Below, in pieces: positions 23,933 to 31,777 of a stretch of DNA of 31,777 bases (its first letter is position 1; each line of letters opens with the position of its first letter). A program made the translations under genes and the position numbers. The notes below the pieces were generated by a model. That model was given only the letters and a program-made list of their open reading frames with translations, made no database searches and was not told where the DNA came from. The DNA lies in the NCBI GenBank assembly GCA_015852425.1, contig JAAAIG010000433.1, forward strand, positions 1-31,777. Reading direction: 5' to 3'. Source of the stretch: Gryganskiella cystojenkinii (taxonomy: Eukaryota > Mortierellomycota > Mortierellomycetes > Mortierellales > Mortierellaceae).

Positions 23933-25873
23933 CTACATTGATTGTCTTATACCGGGTCGCAGTTGCCTGATCTTTCTTGACATAGCATACGGAGCACCGA
24001 CGAGCCTGCTCAACTTGGGCCAGTACTGCAGCATCCAGGCGACTTCCTCCTCCCCAAGGGCAAGAGACATGCGACGGATATCGACATCCTCTAATTCCTG
24101 AAGACCCTCCAACAAACCGAGGCCATGAGCGAGACTGAAATCTAAACATGAATACTGGAATCCTGTATCCAGGTAGCAGATCATCCCCGAGGCACTAGGA
24201 CCGTAGCTCTCTGGACCACGACCTTCGAAATCTTGGTCGTCGTGGCCCAACCACAGCTGCTTCAGACGCACAAGACGACCCAACTGTGCCATGACTTTCC
24301 ACTGCAGTTCCCGTGAGTCCGATATTGAACCGTCGTGTAGTGGACCTGTAAGTGGCCACATTCCAGGTCCCTTTTGGACATCAGGTCTCGGGACATCCGA
24401 AATCAGCACCTTGAACGTCTCCAACGTGTCACTGCAAGTCCATGGCCCACCTTGAACGAGATCCCGTGCACTCAGGACGACATTGTTAGGTACGATAACC
24501 GGACCTTCAGTGATGGCGTCCAATCGCCTCATCCTCTGATTGGTACAAAGGATGCGCTGTAAATCTCGACTTTTCAGCCCTCCTGTTCCCTCTATCGCCA
24601 GGACCTCGAGGCTATGGCATGTGTCAGCCAGAGCCGCACTGGAAAGTGGACCAAACTCATCACAATAGGTGACTCGAAGGGTCTGCCACCCATTCACTGG
24701 GGCCGAGATGAGTCTTGCAATATCTATGTCTTGAATGGTCGCCAGAGGACGATCCAGGGTCAACTCATGAAGTAGAGGGCAGTGCTCAGAAAGTGTCGTT
24801 GACAACAACGTCGTGCCAGCCAAAGAAGTATCAAGAGATTTTATCGAAAGGGATCCGAGCACTTGACATCGGCGCAAGAACGGGATCCAGAGAGATGCTG
24901 CATGGCCAGCCATGTCGCCTTCGATGGTTAACCTCTTGACGGCTAGAAGGGGACCAATCGGCGTCGTGCCGACAGTTTCCTCATCCAACGGGTTTAAATC
25001 GACCTTGAAGGACAACTCTGTGGTAGTCGTCGGTAATTTCTCCAACAGGTAACGGATGGTGCTGGCCGCTGCCGTCTCGGATACCCCCGGTTCCAGCTTT
25101 ACGACTCTGAGACAAGATTCTGAACTGTCGACCAGCGCCTTGATCAAGTCTGGTTTCGAGAATTGAACGCCTTTCAGACACAGGATCTTGAGTTTGGGAG
25201 CACTGGAGATAACCGAGATCAAGTACAACTCCAGAGGAATATGGGCTGCGTACGGGTCCAAGGGCGGTGGAGGTTGAGTTGAACCCTCGTCCGAGTCGTC
25301 GGAGTCTTCATCTGCGATAACTGCTGACCCTTGAAATCCAGTGGCTGTCCCGAGCTCCTCCGTTGGTTTTGATCCACCTCCAAACACACGTCCTACAATT
25401 GCGGATCCGAATGAGATGGTGCTCGTTGATGCTGATGGCAGAGAGTATGCGCCATCGACCTCTTTCCTGGCTTGAAGTTCGGCTCGCATCTTCTTGATTA
25501 AGCTCTTGGGCGGTCGATATAATGGTACAGGCAAAGGTGGATCCTGGAACTGACATTCCCACGGAAACTCAATTTTGGTCAAGTTGTCGAGCCTGAGGCC
25601 CAAAAATGGTGCCAGGATACTATAGAACCGAGTCTTGATTGTTCGAACATGACAAGCATGTCTTTTCAGGGCGGCGTGGGTTTCCACTGTATGGAATCGG
25701 CGCAGGTGCATGTCAAAAGCGATATAGATATCCCGATAGAGATAAGGAGTGAACGTGTAGAGCCAGGTTTTGGAGACGAGAACACAGCGGGTTAGATCCA
25801 TGGGCGTGAGAAGGGACAGGACAGAGTCCAAGACCTCTTGAGGAAGGTTTGTCAAAATTGATATTGGCGGCAT
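23933..25873 (-). CDS. F-box protein with probable leucine-rich repeats
   Basis: Single-exon gene of 646 residues. The F-box is at the extreme N-terminus, residues about 4-50: ISILTNLPQEVLDSVLSLLT, then CVLVSKTWLYTFTPYLYRDI. This suggests a substrate receptor of an SCF ubiquitin ligase. The remainder has spaced leucine-rich stretches (LKILCLKGVQFSKPDLIKAL, LLHELTLDRPLATIQDIDIA, LEVLAIEGTGGLKSRDL, LVRLKQLWLGHDD), as in irregular fungal F-box/LRR proteins. An acidic, Ser-rich loop (DEDSDDSDEGS) interrupts the N-terminal third. I chose the ATG at 25873. Upstream, TTTCTTTAG looks like a splice acceptor, so a 5'-UTR intron is possible. The target is unknown; such proteins form large families in early-diverging fungi. 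Confidence 0.88.
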   Translation of the reverse strand: MPPISILTNLPQEVLDSVLSLLTPMDLTRCVLVSKTWLYTFTPYLYRDIYIAFDMHLRRFHTVETHAALKRHACHVRTIKTRFYSILAPFLGLRLDNLTKIEFPWECQFQDPPLPVPLYRPPKSLIKKMRAELQARKEVDGAYSLPSASTSTISFGSAIVGRVFGGGSKPTEELGTATGFQGSAVIADEDSDDSDEGSTQPPPPLDPYAAHIPLELYLISVISSAPKLKILCLKGVQFSKPDLIKALVDSSESCLRVVKLEPGVSETAAASTIRYLLEKLPTTTTELSFKVDLNPLDEETVGTTPIGPLLAVKRLTIEGDMAGHAASLWIPFLRRCQVLGSLSIKSLDTSLAGTTLLSTTLSEHCPLLHELTLDRPLATIQDIDIARLISAPVNGWQTLRVTYCDEFGPLSSAALADTCHSLEVLAIEGTGGLKSRDLQRILCTNQRMRRLDAITEGPVIVPNNVVLSARDLVQGGPWTCSDTLETFKVLISDVPRPDVQKGPGMWPLTGPLHDGSISDSRELQWKVMAQLGRLVRLKQLWLGHDDQDFEGRGPESYGPSASGMICYLDTGFQYSCLDFSLAHGLGLLEGLQELEDVDIRRMSLALGEEEVAWMLQYWPKLSRLVGAPYAMSRKIRQLRPGIRQSM

Positions 25874-25930
25874 GAACGGTGTGGAGTTGACTAAAGAAAC
25901 AAGAAACAAGAAATAAGAGGTAGAACATAA

Positions 25931-25936
25931 TTTATA
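25931..25936 (-). promoter_or_regulatory. TATA-like box of the F-box gene
   Basis: The minus strand reads TATAAA, 58 bp before the F-box ATG, inside the 213-bp spacer to the siroheme synthase gene. Confidence 0.35.
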
Positions 25937-26086
25937 TCAAAAAAAACAACGAACTCGAACTCGTCGTCCCTCAGATTGGCTTTTGAGAGCATTATTTAGG
26001 AGATGAGGCTCATGGCCTCCAGCGGCATACAAGAGCGGGATACAACATCCTACCCATAAATTATTACGTTTAATATACAAAAAGTT

Positions 26087-27983
26087 TTACGATCGGAGGA
26101 CAGATCCTGCCCAACCTACGACAAAGACTGAAGGGGGAACCGCTTTCTTCTCCTCCACCACCTGGGCAAGCGATCCCAAAGTCGCACCCATCGTCCGCTC
26201 GTTCGGACAGTGAGCGTTTTCGACAATTACCACAGGAATATCGGAGGGCCAGCCGAGCTTGGAACTCTGCATGAGGTCCGAGATCTCTTTGGCCTTGCCA
26301 ACACCCATCAAGATCACGACCGTTCTCTTGGTATCGTACGTCGGGAAATTCTCAGGCAAGACCCCACCCTTCGCTTGTGCGGTTGTGATGACGACCTGGT
26401 CTGCTGATCCTCGGTGGGTCAAGGGTACATAGGCCGCAAGAGGAGCAGAAAGAGCAGAGGAGATCCCAGGCACGACCTCGGCTTCGAACCCATGTTCCCT
26501 GAAAAAAAGAATCTCCTCTGCTCCTCGACCAAAGATGAAAGGATCGCCCTGCTTCAGTCGAACCACGGTCTTACCCTCGCGAAGACCCTGGAGACACCAA
26601 TCGTTCAATTGATCCTGGATGCAGTCCGATGATGTGGACGAGACTGAGGCCGAGTCTTGATCTAGCGCTGTGGCTTTGATCTCCGCCTGGACTGATGATC
26701 TTTTTTTGGGTGCGATTCGGACTTCACCTTTGGCAAGATCCATGACTTCCAATGGGATTAGACGATCCGCTACGACCAGATCTGCTGCCTCCAATAGTCT
26801 CAGAGCCTTGAGGGTCAAAAGCTCGGGATCTCCTGGACCTGCCCCAACAAGGACCAGTCTCGGACTTGTCGTCGTCGTCGGTGCGATGTCTTGAGAGGAT
26901 GGCGGAGTCACCACAGTAGACATGGCGGCCTGTGTGTTGGCGTCATCAACAACATGTTCGCGGTCTGCCTCGTTCTTGACCATTTCGCGAACCTGATCCA
27001 ACGAGTAGACGACATTGTCCTTGAACCCTTGAAGAACCCAGTTAGTGGTCTCGTCGTCGAGTTCGGCCAGTTCCTCCATTTTCCACTCTTCACAGACGCG
27101 ACTCATCCACTGCATGCGCTTGGGTCCGACCTCAGGACCAGGGGCCATCTTTCGCAGTTTGGCTCGCAACTTGCCGACTTGCTCGATCGCGTCTCCGACT
27201 CTGTTGGGTAAATGATTTGCGATATGGCGACGAATCAAATTGGCGAGCTTGGGCCCTTTTCCCGAAGTCGAGACTGCAACTTGGAGGCTCTGATCACGAT
27301 GGGTGGAACAAAAATAGAAATCGCATTGAGGTGGCACATCAGCTATGTTAACTGGAATCCTGAGAGACTTGCAGAGATGATAAATATGAGTAGAGAGTGG
27401 GATGTCATCGATGGCAGAGAGAACCATATCCACTGGCGGTTCTTTTAATGCTGAAGAATCTTGGGTCCCTGGATTGCTGTTTTCTGTGCTCGTTGTTGTT
27501 GAGTTGAGTTGTTGTTGCTGTTGTTGTTGCTGTTCCTGATCTTGATCGATTGTTGCGGAGGCAAACGAGTATGTGCCCTTATGCTGTCCAAACGCAGTGG
27601 TCAAATCTGAATCATGAAAGGATCGAAGGACAAGCCGAGTGGACTCTGGATGGTCCTCAAGATGTTGGCGGACGGTCTCTGAGAGTGGATCCTGCTCTGT
27701 ATCAGGACATATCACTGTGACTTTTGCATCGGCCTCAAGAACATTGACAAGGCCTAAAGAAGATTAAAAAAAGAGTAAGGATCAGCACCCTGACATCCGA
27801 GTGCTAGAAGGAGATTTTGGGGAGTGCTGAGATGGGGGAACAAAAAAAAAAAAAAAAAGAATCAGACTTACGACCAGCGGCAACAAATCCACCGCCGATA
27901 ATGATGGCGTGTCGTTGCTTGATCTGCCAAGCAAGAATCAGGGATGCCCCTGGACGGATAGGGTCAATTGCTGAACGGACCAT
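26087..27983 (-). CDS. MET1: Siroheme synthase (Met8-like domain fused to uroporphyrinogen-III methyltransferase)
   Basis: Makes siroheme, the cofactor of sulfite and nitrite reductase. Exons are 27983-27872 and 27753-26087, giving 592 residues. The N-terminal half resembles precorrin-2 dehydrogenase/ferrochelatase (yeast Met8): Rossmann loop GGGFVAAGR from residue 30, then VTVICPD, IYHLCK and NIADVPPQCDFYF, with D176 at the catalytic aspartate position of Met8. A polyglutamine run (112-119, encoded near 27510-27535) and a Ser/Thr-rich loop interrupt the Rossmann domain. The C-terminal half (about 336-592) is an SAM-dependent methyltransferase: GAGPGDPELLTLKALRLLE at 341, VVRLKQGDPFIFGRGAEE, VVPGISSALSAPLAAYVPLT, HRGSADQVVITTA. 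The order equals bacterial CysG. The ATG at 27983 is the first in frame; further upstream there is only a TTG. The gene is divergent from MAM3. Confidence 0.93.
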
Positions 27984-28295
27984 GAGTGGGCTATTGTGGA
28001 TGTTTGGGGGACAGGAGTATACCGCCGCGGTTGTTGTGGGCAAGGAAGTAAGGAGGAAAGAGGGTAGAGGAAATCTGAAGGAAGAAGGGGAGTGGAGTGC
28101 GCAAAAAAGAAAATGAACAAGAGAGGCGTCCTTTTAGAGGAGCTGGGTGACTGTGAATGGCATCATTTGCCAAAGGGGGTGCAAAGTAGCCACCGAGCGA
28201 TAATGTGTCATCTGTCCAATCAGATGTATCGAAAACAGAGATGATGCAATTGGTGGCGTGCCCATGAGTGAAAGAAAACGAAGAACGTGGGCCTA

Positions 28296-28302
28296 TCACG
28301 TG
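28296..28302 (+). promoter_or_regulatory. TCACGTG motif (Cbf1/Met4-type site)
   Basis: TCACGTG is the core bound by Cbf1, which recruits Met4 to sulfur-assimilation genes in yeast. It lies 313 bp upstream of the siroheme synthase ATG. Function here is an inference from the motif and the neighbouring gene. Confidence 0.4.
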
Positions 28303-28340
28303 GACCGTCCTCTGGAGTCTGGACGGGGGATTGACCCCGC

Positions 28341-28363
28341 AAAAAAAAAAAAAAAAAAAAAAA
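28341..28363 (+). repeat. A23 homopolymer
   Basis: Run of 23 adenines in the MET1/MAM3 intergenic region; shorter runs occur at 1189-1209 (A21) and 27842-27858 (A17, in the siroheme synthase intron). Confidence 0.9.
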
Positions 28364-28576
28364 GATCTGTTTGTGGGCACAGACACCGAAGGAGTGCAGC
28401 CGTTTGAATAAGCTTTTTTGTTGTCCGTTCTGTTCATTGACCACAAATTCGTTGCCAGCGGACCTCCATGTGCACGCTCTGCTCGCTTGCTGATCAGGAA
28501 TTAGGAATCCAGAATCCTCTCATTTCATCTCTTCTTCTCTTCTCCTCATTCACCTCCCTATTATTCCGCCCAAAGG

Positions 28577-31055
28577 ATGACGGGTCAACAGTCGTTGTCC
28601 AAGCAGACTGACCTCAGCAACAAAGCGGACATGACAAAAGAACAACGATCCTCAAAAAAGGAGCGGATCACTATCCGGCGTTCTCTTGGATTCAAGAACA
28701 TTGTCATCTACATTCTCCTCTTCCTCAACATGGCACTCATCACCCGAGTGTTCTCCACCTACCACCGTGCGCCCTCAAAGCATTGTCGGGGCAATGGACA
28801 CTCGGGACAATCTGATGCCTCACTATCGGGGGTCTCCCTACTTACTTCGTTGCCCGAACACGGACACGAAGGCGAAGATGCAACCTCAATCGACTTTTGG
28901 ATCAAGATGGCGCTTATCGTTGCTCTCGTCATGATTGGAGGCATCTTTGCAGGTATTAGTGCTTCGCCTCAAGCTTCTTATTCTCCCTGTTTTTTTGCTC
29001 GCTCCGCCCGAGACATGACTAATATTCCTTTCTGCTGTCCCTTTGCTTTTCTTTTCTGTGTATTTAGGACTCACCATTGGTTTGATGGGCCTGGACGAGA
29101 CGAATCTGCATGTTCTCATGGCCTCGGGATCACCAAGCGAACAGGTCAACGCCGAAACCGTGTTTTCGCTTCTCTCCAGGGGAAAGCATTGGGTGCTTGG
29201 TAAACAGTTTTATGATATCGACATCTTGACAGTGCTTCCCCATTCATGATTTATTTTTTTCGCTGCCTTGACTTACATCATTAACCTGTATTGAGGGTGT
29301 CTTGTTGCTCAATTTTAGTCACTCTCCTTCTCGGAAATGTCATCGTGAACGAGACCTTACCCGTCGTGCTCGACTCGGAACTCGGCGGAGGAGTTGTGGC
29401 TATTCTGATCTCAACCTTGTTGATTGTCATCTTTGGAGAGTAAGTTACCGTTGGTCGTTTCCTGTGGACAGGGATTTTGTTTGGTCGATTATCCGCGACA
29501 TATATACTCATACCAACTTTTCGATTTTATTAGGATTATCCCTCAAGCAGTTTGTGCACGCTATGGTCTTGCGATCGGAGCCTATTGTGCAAAGCCGATG
29601 CTGGTCTTTATGTACACCATGTCGCCCATTGCCTATCCTATCGCGATGCTTCTGGATTCTTGGTTGGGTGTCCATCATGGAACGACTTATCGTCGTACAG
29701 AGCTCAAGACGCTCGTCTCTTTGCATCAGGTGGATGGAATTGGCGAGCTTACGGATGACGAGGTGACGATCATTGCCTCTGTTCTTGACCTGAAAGAGAA
29801 ACCGGTATCCATGGTCATGACCCCTCTGGAAGACGTCTTTACTCTGAGCGAGGATGCCATCCTCGATGAGGAGCTCATGGAGGAGATTGTGTCTGCAGGC
29901 TACTCTCGGATCCCGATTTACCGCCATGACGACCCTAGTAATTTTATTGGCATGCTTTTAGTCAAGAGACTCATCACCTACGATCCTGAGGATCATATTA
30001 CCGTGCGTCAGTTTGCGATCAACTCCTTGCCCGAAGCCGCGCCAAACACTTCCTGCCTCGACATTTTGAACTTTTTCCAGGAAGGCAGATCTCACATGGC
30101 GATCGTGACCTCAGAGCCAGGTGGATTCGGACTTCCGATTGGCGTTATCACGCTCGAGGATGTCATTGAGGAGCTTTTGGGAGAAGAGATTGTGGATGAG
30201 TCCGATGTGTACGTCGACATCCACAACAAAATTCGCGTGGTTCGGAAACCTGTCCGCAACGTCCATCTGATCAAGAATCTCAAGTCACTCCTCCAGTCCC
30301 CTGCACTTAGTGACGCCGCTCTTGTAAGTGCTGCCGCAGCCTCGCCTTATCTGAATGCCCTAGAGACCTCGGAGAGTCGTGGTCAGGGGCTGGGACAAGA
30401 ACAGGGACAAGGACTAGGTCATCGCCATGCACAGCAGTTGACCGTCCCTATCGAGCATTCGAACGCATTCCTGACCAGCGGGAAAACTATTTTGCAATCC
30501 CAAAAGACGGATATCGCCGATGCATCGTCCAAGATACCTACCGTCTACGATCATAACTCGGACGAGCGACAAGCTTTGCTTATGGAGCGAGATGGCTCTC
30601 GCCACGATTGTGCGTTCAAGACCGGGGGACCATCTCGATCGCCTTCGTTGCCCAGGAATTATCAGTCTGCTGTGTCCTATGGTAGTACTCAAAGTTCAGA
30701 GGTGGCTACGGCGGCTGTGGGATCCTTGATTATAGAACCTGGCGTCTATTTTAAGGATGACGTTAGTGTCGACATAACACGGAATCAACCACGAGTGCAA
30801 CAACACGAGCCACTTCTGGCTGGACCTGAACAAGTTATTATCGATATGTCAAAGGATGACGGTTTCTCGTCGAGATCAAGACCTGACGCGGTTACGTCTG
30901 AATCTACATCGACCGTTCAATCGATATCGGTTGGGGAAATGAATAATCTAGATGAATCTGCGTCGACCACACCATTGTCGAGCACCAATGCCTCTGCCAG
31001 CTCAAGTCCAAAGAGCAAGAAGAAAAAGAGGAAGAGTAAATCCAATAGGCCATAA
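28577..31055 (+). CDS. MAM3: CNNM/MAM3-type membrane protein (DUF21 + CBS pair)
   Basis: Member of the CNNM/CorC family, linked to Mg2+ and other divalent metal handling; yeast Mam3 is vacuolar. Exons are 28577-28952, 29068-29199, 29319-29439 and 29534-31055, giving 716 residues (yeast Mam3 has 706). A hydrophilic N-terminus precedes helix [19 protein letters not shown]. The DUF21 domain contains [60 protein letters not shown] and [24 protein letters not shown]-pair region spans about residues 281-432 ([20 protein letters not shown] to [20 protein letters not shown]). The remaining 280 residues are a Ser/Gln/Gly-rich tail with a [16 protein letters not shown] repeat and a polybasic end ([14 protein letters not shown]). 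Introns split conserved DUF21 residues, which fixes the splice sites. Confidence 0.94.
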
Positions 31056-31777
31056 GAAGACCTGTTTAATTTATTTTTTTATCTGGAGTAGTGGTGAAAG
31101 TATGACTGGATGAATTTCTAAAAGCGACGACGAATGACGACGAATCACGAATGAAAGGAAATATAAACACGCAGAGACAGGGGAAGAGGAGGAGGAGAGG
31201 AGACGATGAAGTTGAGAAGCAAAAGAAGATGGAGAAGATAATGATGAATTGAAGCAAGGCACGCATGTACAGTACAAGAAGCGAGCAGGTTTGTGCTCCG
31301 TCTCCTCGCCTTGAACTGCGAATCGAATCATTTGTTGAGAATTCAGGTTTCCCATCCTCTTCTCTTTGTTATTCCTCTGTTGTGCATTTATGCGCCTCTT
31401 GCACACCCCTTCCCATTCCATCTGTTATCTTCTCTTTTCAGCCCCCCTGTTTGCTTTTTCTGTCAACCCTCTTTTCTTACTTTCCATCCTTCTCTCTTTG
31501 ACACGACACCCCCCCTTTCTCATTGTTTCCTCTGTCCTCTGTGCCTCTCCGACCCATTTCAGTCAGTAATTGCTTTGGTATAGCAGCACCAGAGAACTCG
31601 GTAGGTGCCTTTGTCTGTTTTCGATCATCCTTCGGCTCCTGCTCATAACGTGAAGGTAGTGGTCAAGGCAAGGGATAATATGTGTGTATATGTTGCGTTA
31701 GTGTGCACAAGAGAGAGGGAGCAACTAAGGAGTCCTTTTCGAATGCAACCATTGACTTTTTTTTTTTTTTTTTTTTT
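31056..31777. other. 3' flank and possible upstream region of the next gene
   Basis: 722 bp. The first part is A/G-rich MAM3 3' sequence; 31330-31560 is strongly C/T-rich, resembling the leaders seen before other plus-strand genes here. It ends in T21 at 31757-31777. I see no coding exon with support. Confidence 0.4.
31757..31777 (+). repeat. T21 homopolymer at the window edge
   Basis: Terminal run of at least 21 thymines; it may continue beyond the window. Confidence 0.85.

Larger units (their letters stand above)
27984..28576. promoter_or_regulatory. Divergent promoter siroheme synthase / MAM3
   Basis: Region of 593 bp with a CCAATCA box (28216-28222), a TCACGTG motif (28296-28302) and an A23 run (28341-28363). 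A C/T-rich leader precedes the MAM3 ATG. No gene is seen. Confidence 0.55.

Noticed and set aside
26481..26492. B-box-like GGTTCGAAGCC on the minus strand
   Set aside because: It lies inside the well-supported siroheme synthase coding sequence, with no cloverleaf around it.

Overview
The window is nuclear DNA from a filamentous fungus. Genes are interrupted by spliceosomal introns (about 80 to 900 bp, GT-AG with one GC-AG), leaders are pyrimidine-rich, and AATAAA-type 3' signals and TATA or CCAAT elements can be seen. The gene set points to an early-diverging lineage: a mitochondrial ClpX that keeps the ClpP-docking loop, a CysG-like siroheme synthase, and a large F-box/LRR protein. Mortierella-like Mucoromycota is my best guess, but it is an inference without a database search. 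All gene models below were spliced by hand. In every multi-exon model the exon phases add up to an uninterrupted reading frame.

Layout. 1-1677 (-): 5' part of ATP2, the mitochondrial F1-ATPase beta subunit, cut by the window edge. 2252-4079 (+): BFR1-like coiled-coil mRNP protein. 4451-5625 (-): CCDC124/Lso2-like ribosome factor. 6439-8091 (+): ribosomal protein eL18. 8528-10071 (-): 2-oxoglutarate/Fe(II) dioxygenase of the isopenicillin-N-synthase type. 10072-14305: a 4.2 kb block with no gene I can establish, holding microsatellites and two weak transcription-unit candidates. 14306-14729 (-): small two-helix membrane protein of unknown function. 15137-17828 (+): DEAH-box helicase PRP43. 18283-21597 (+): mitochondrial CLPX. 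21755-23523 (-): NLE1/RSA4 WD40 ribosome-assembly factor, with a 13-nt last exon. 23933-25873 (-): F-box protein. 26087-27983 (-): siroheme synthase (MET1/MET8 fusion). 28577-31055 (+): CNNM/MAM3-type membrane protein. 31056-31777: downstream region ending in a T21 run at the window edge.

How the genes relate. There is no operon-like logic. Five of the twelve gene models (BFR1, CCDC124, eL18, PRP43, NLE1) act on ribosomes or mRNA. They sit among two mitochondrial genes (ATP2, CLPX) and two metabolic or transport genes. Several neighbours are divergent and share a promoter region: ATP2/BFR1, CCDC124/eL18, small membrane protein/PRP43, MET1/MAM3. Others converge: BFR1/CCDC124, eL18/dioxygenase, CLPX/NLE1.

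I found no novel multi-gene system. The most interesting points are the domain make-up of ClpX, the retained dehydrogenase active site in the siroheme synthase together with a TCACGTG motif upstream, the hidden NLE1 micro-exon, a GC-AG intron, and the unexplained 4.2 kb block.
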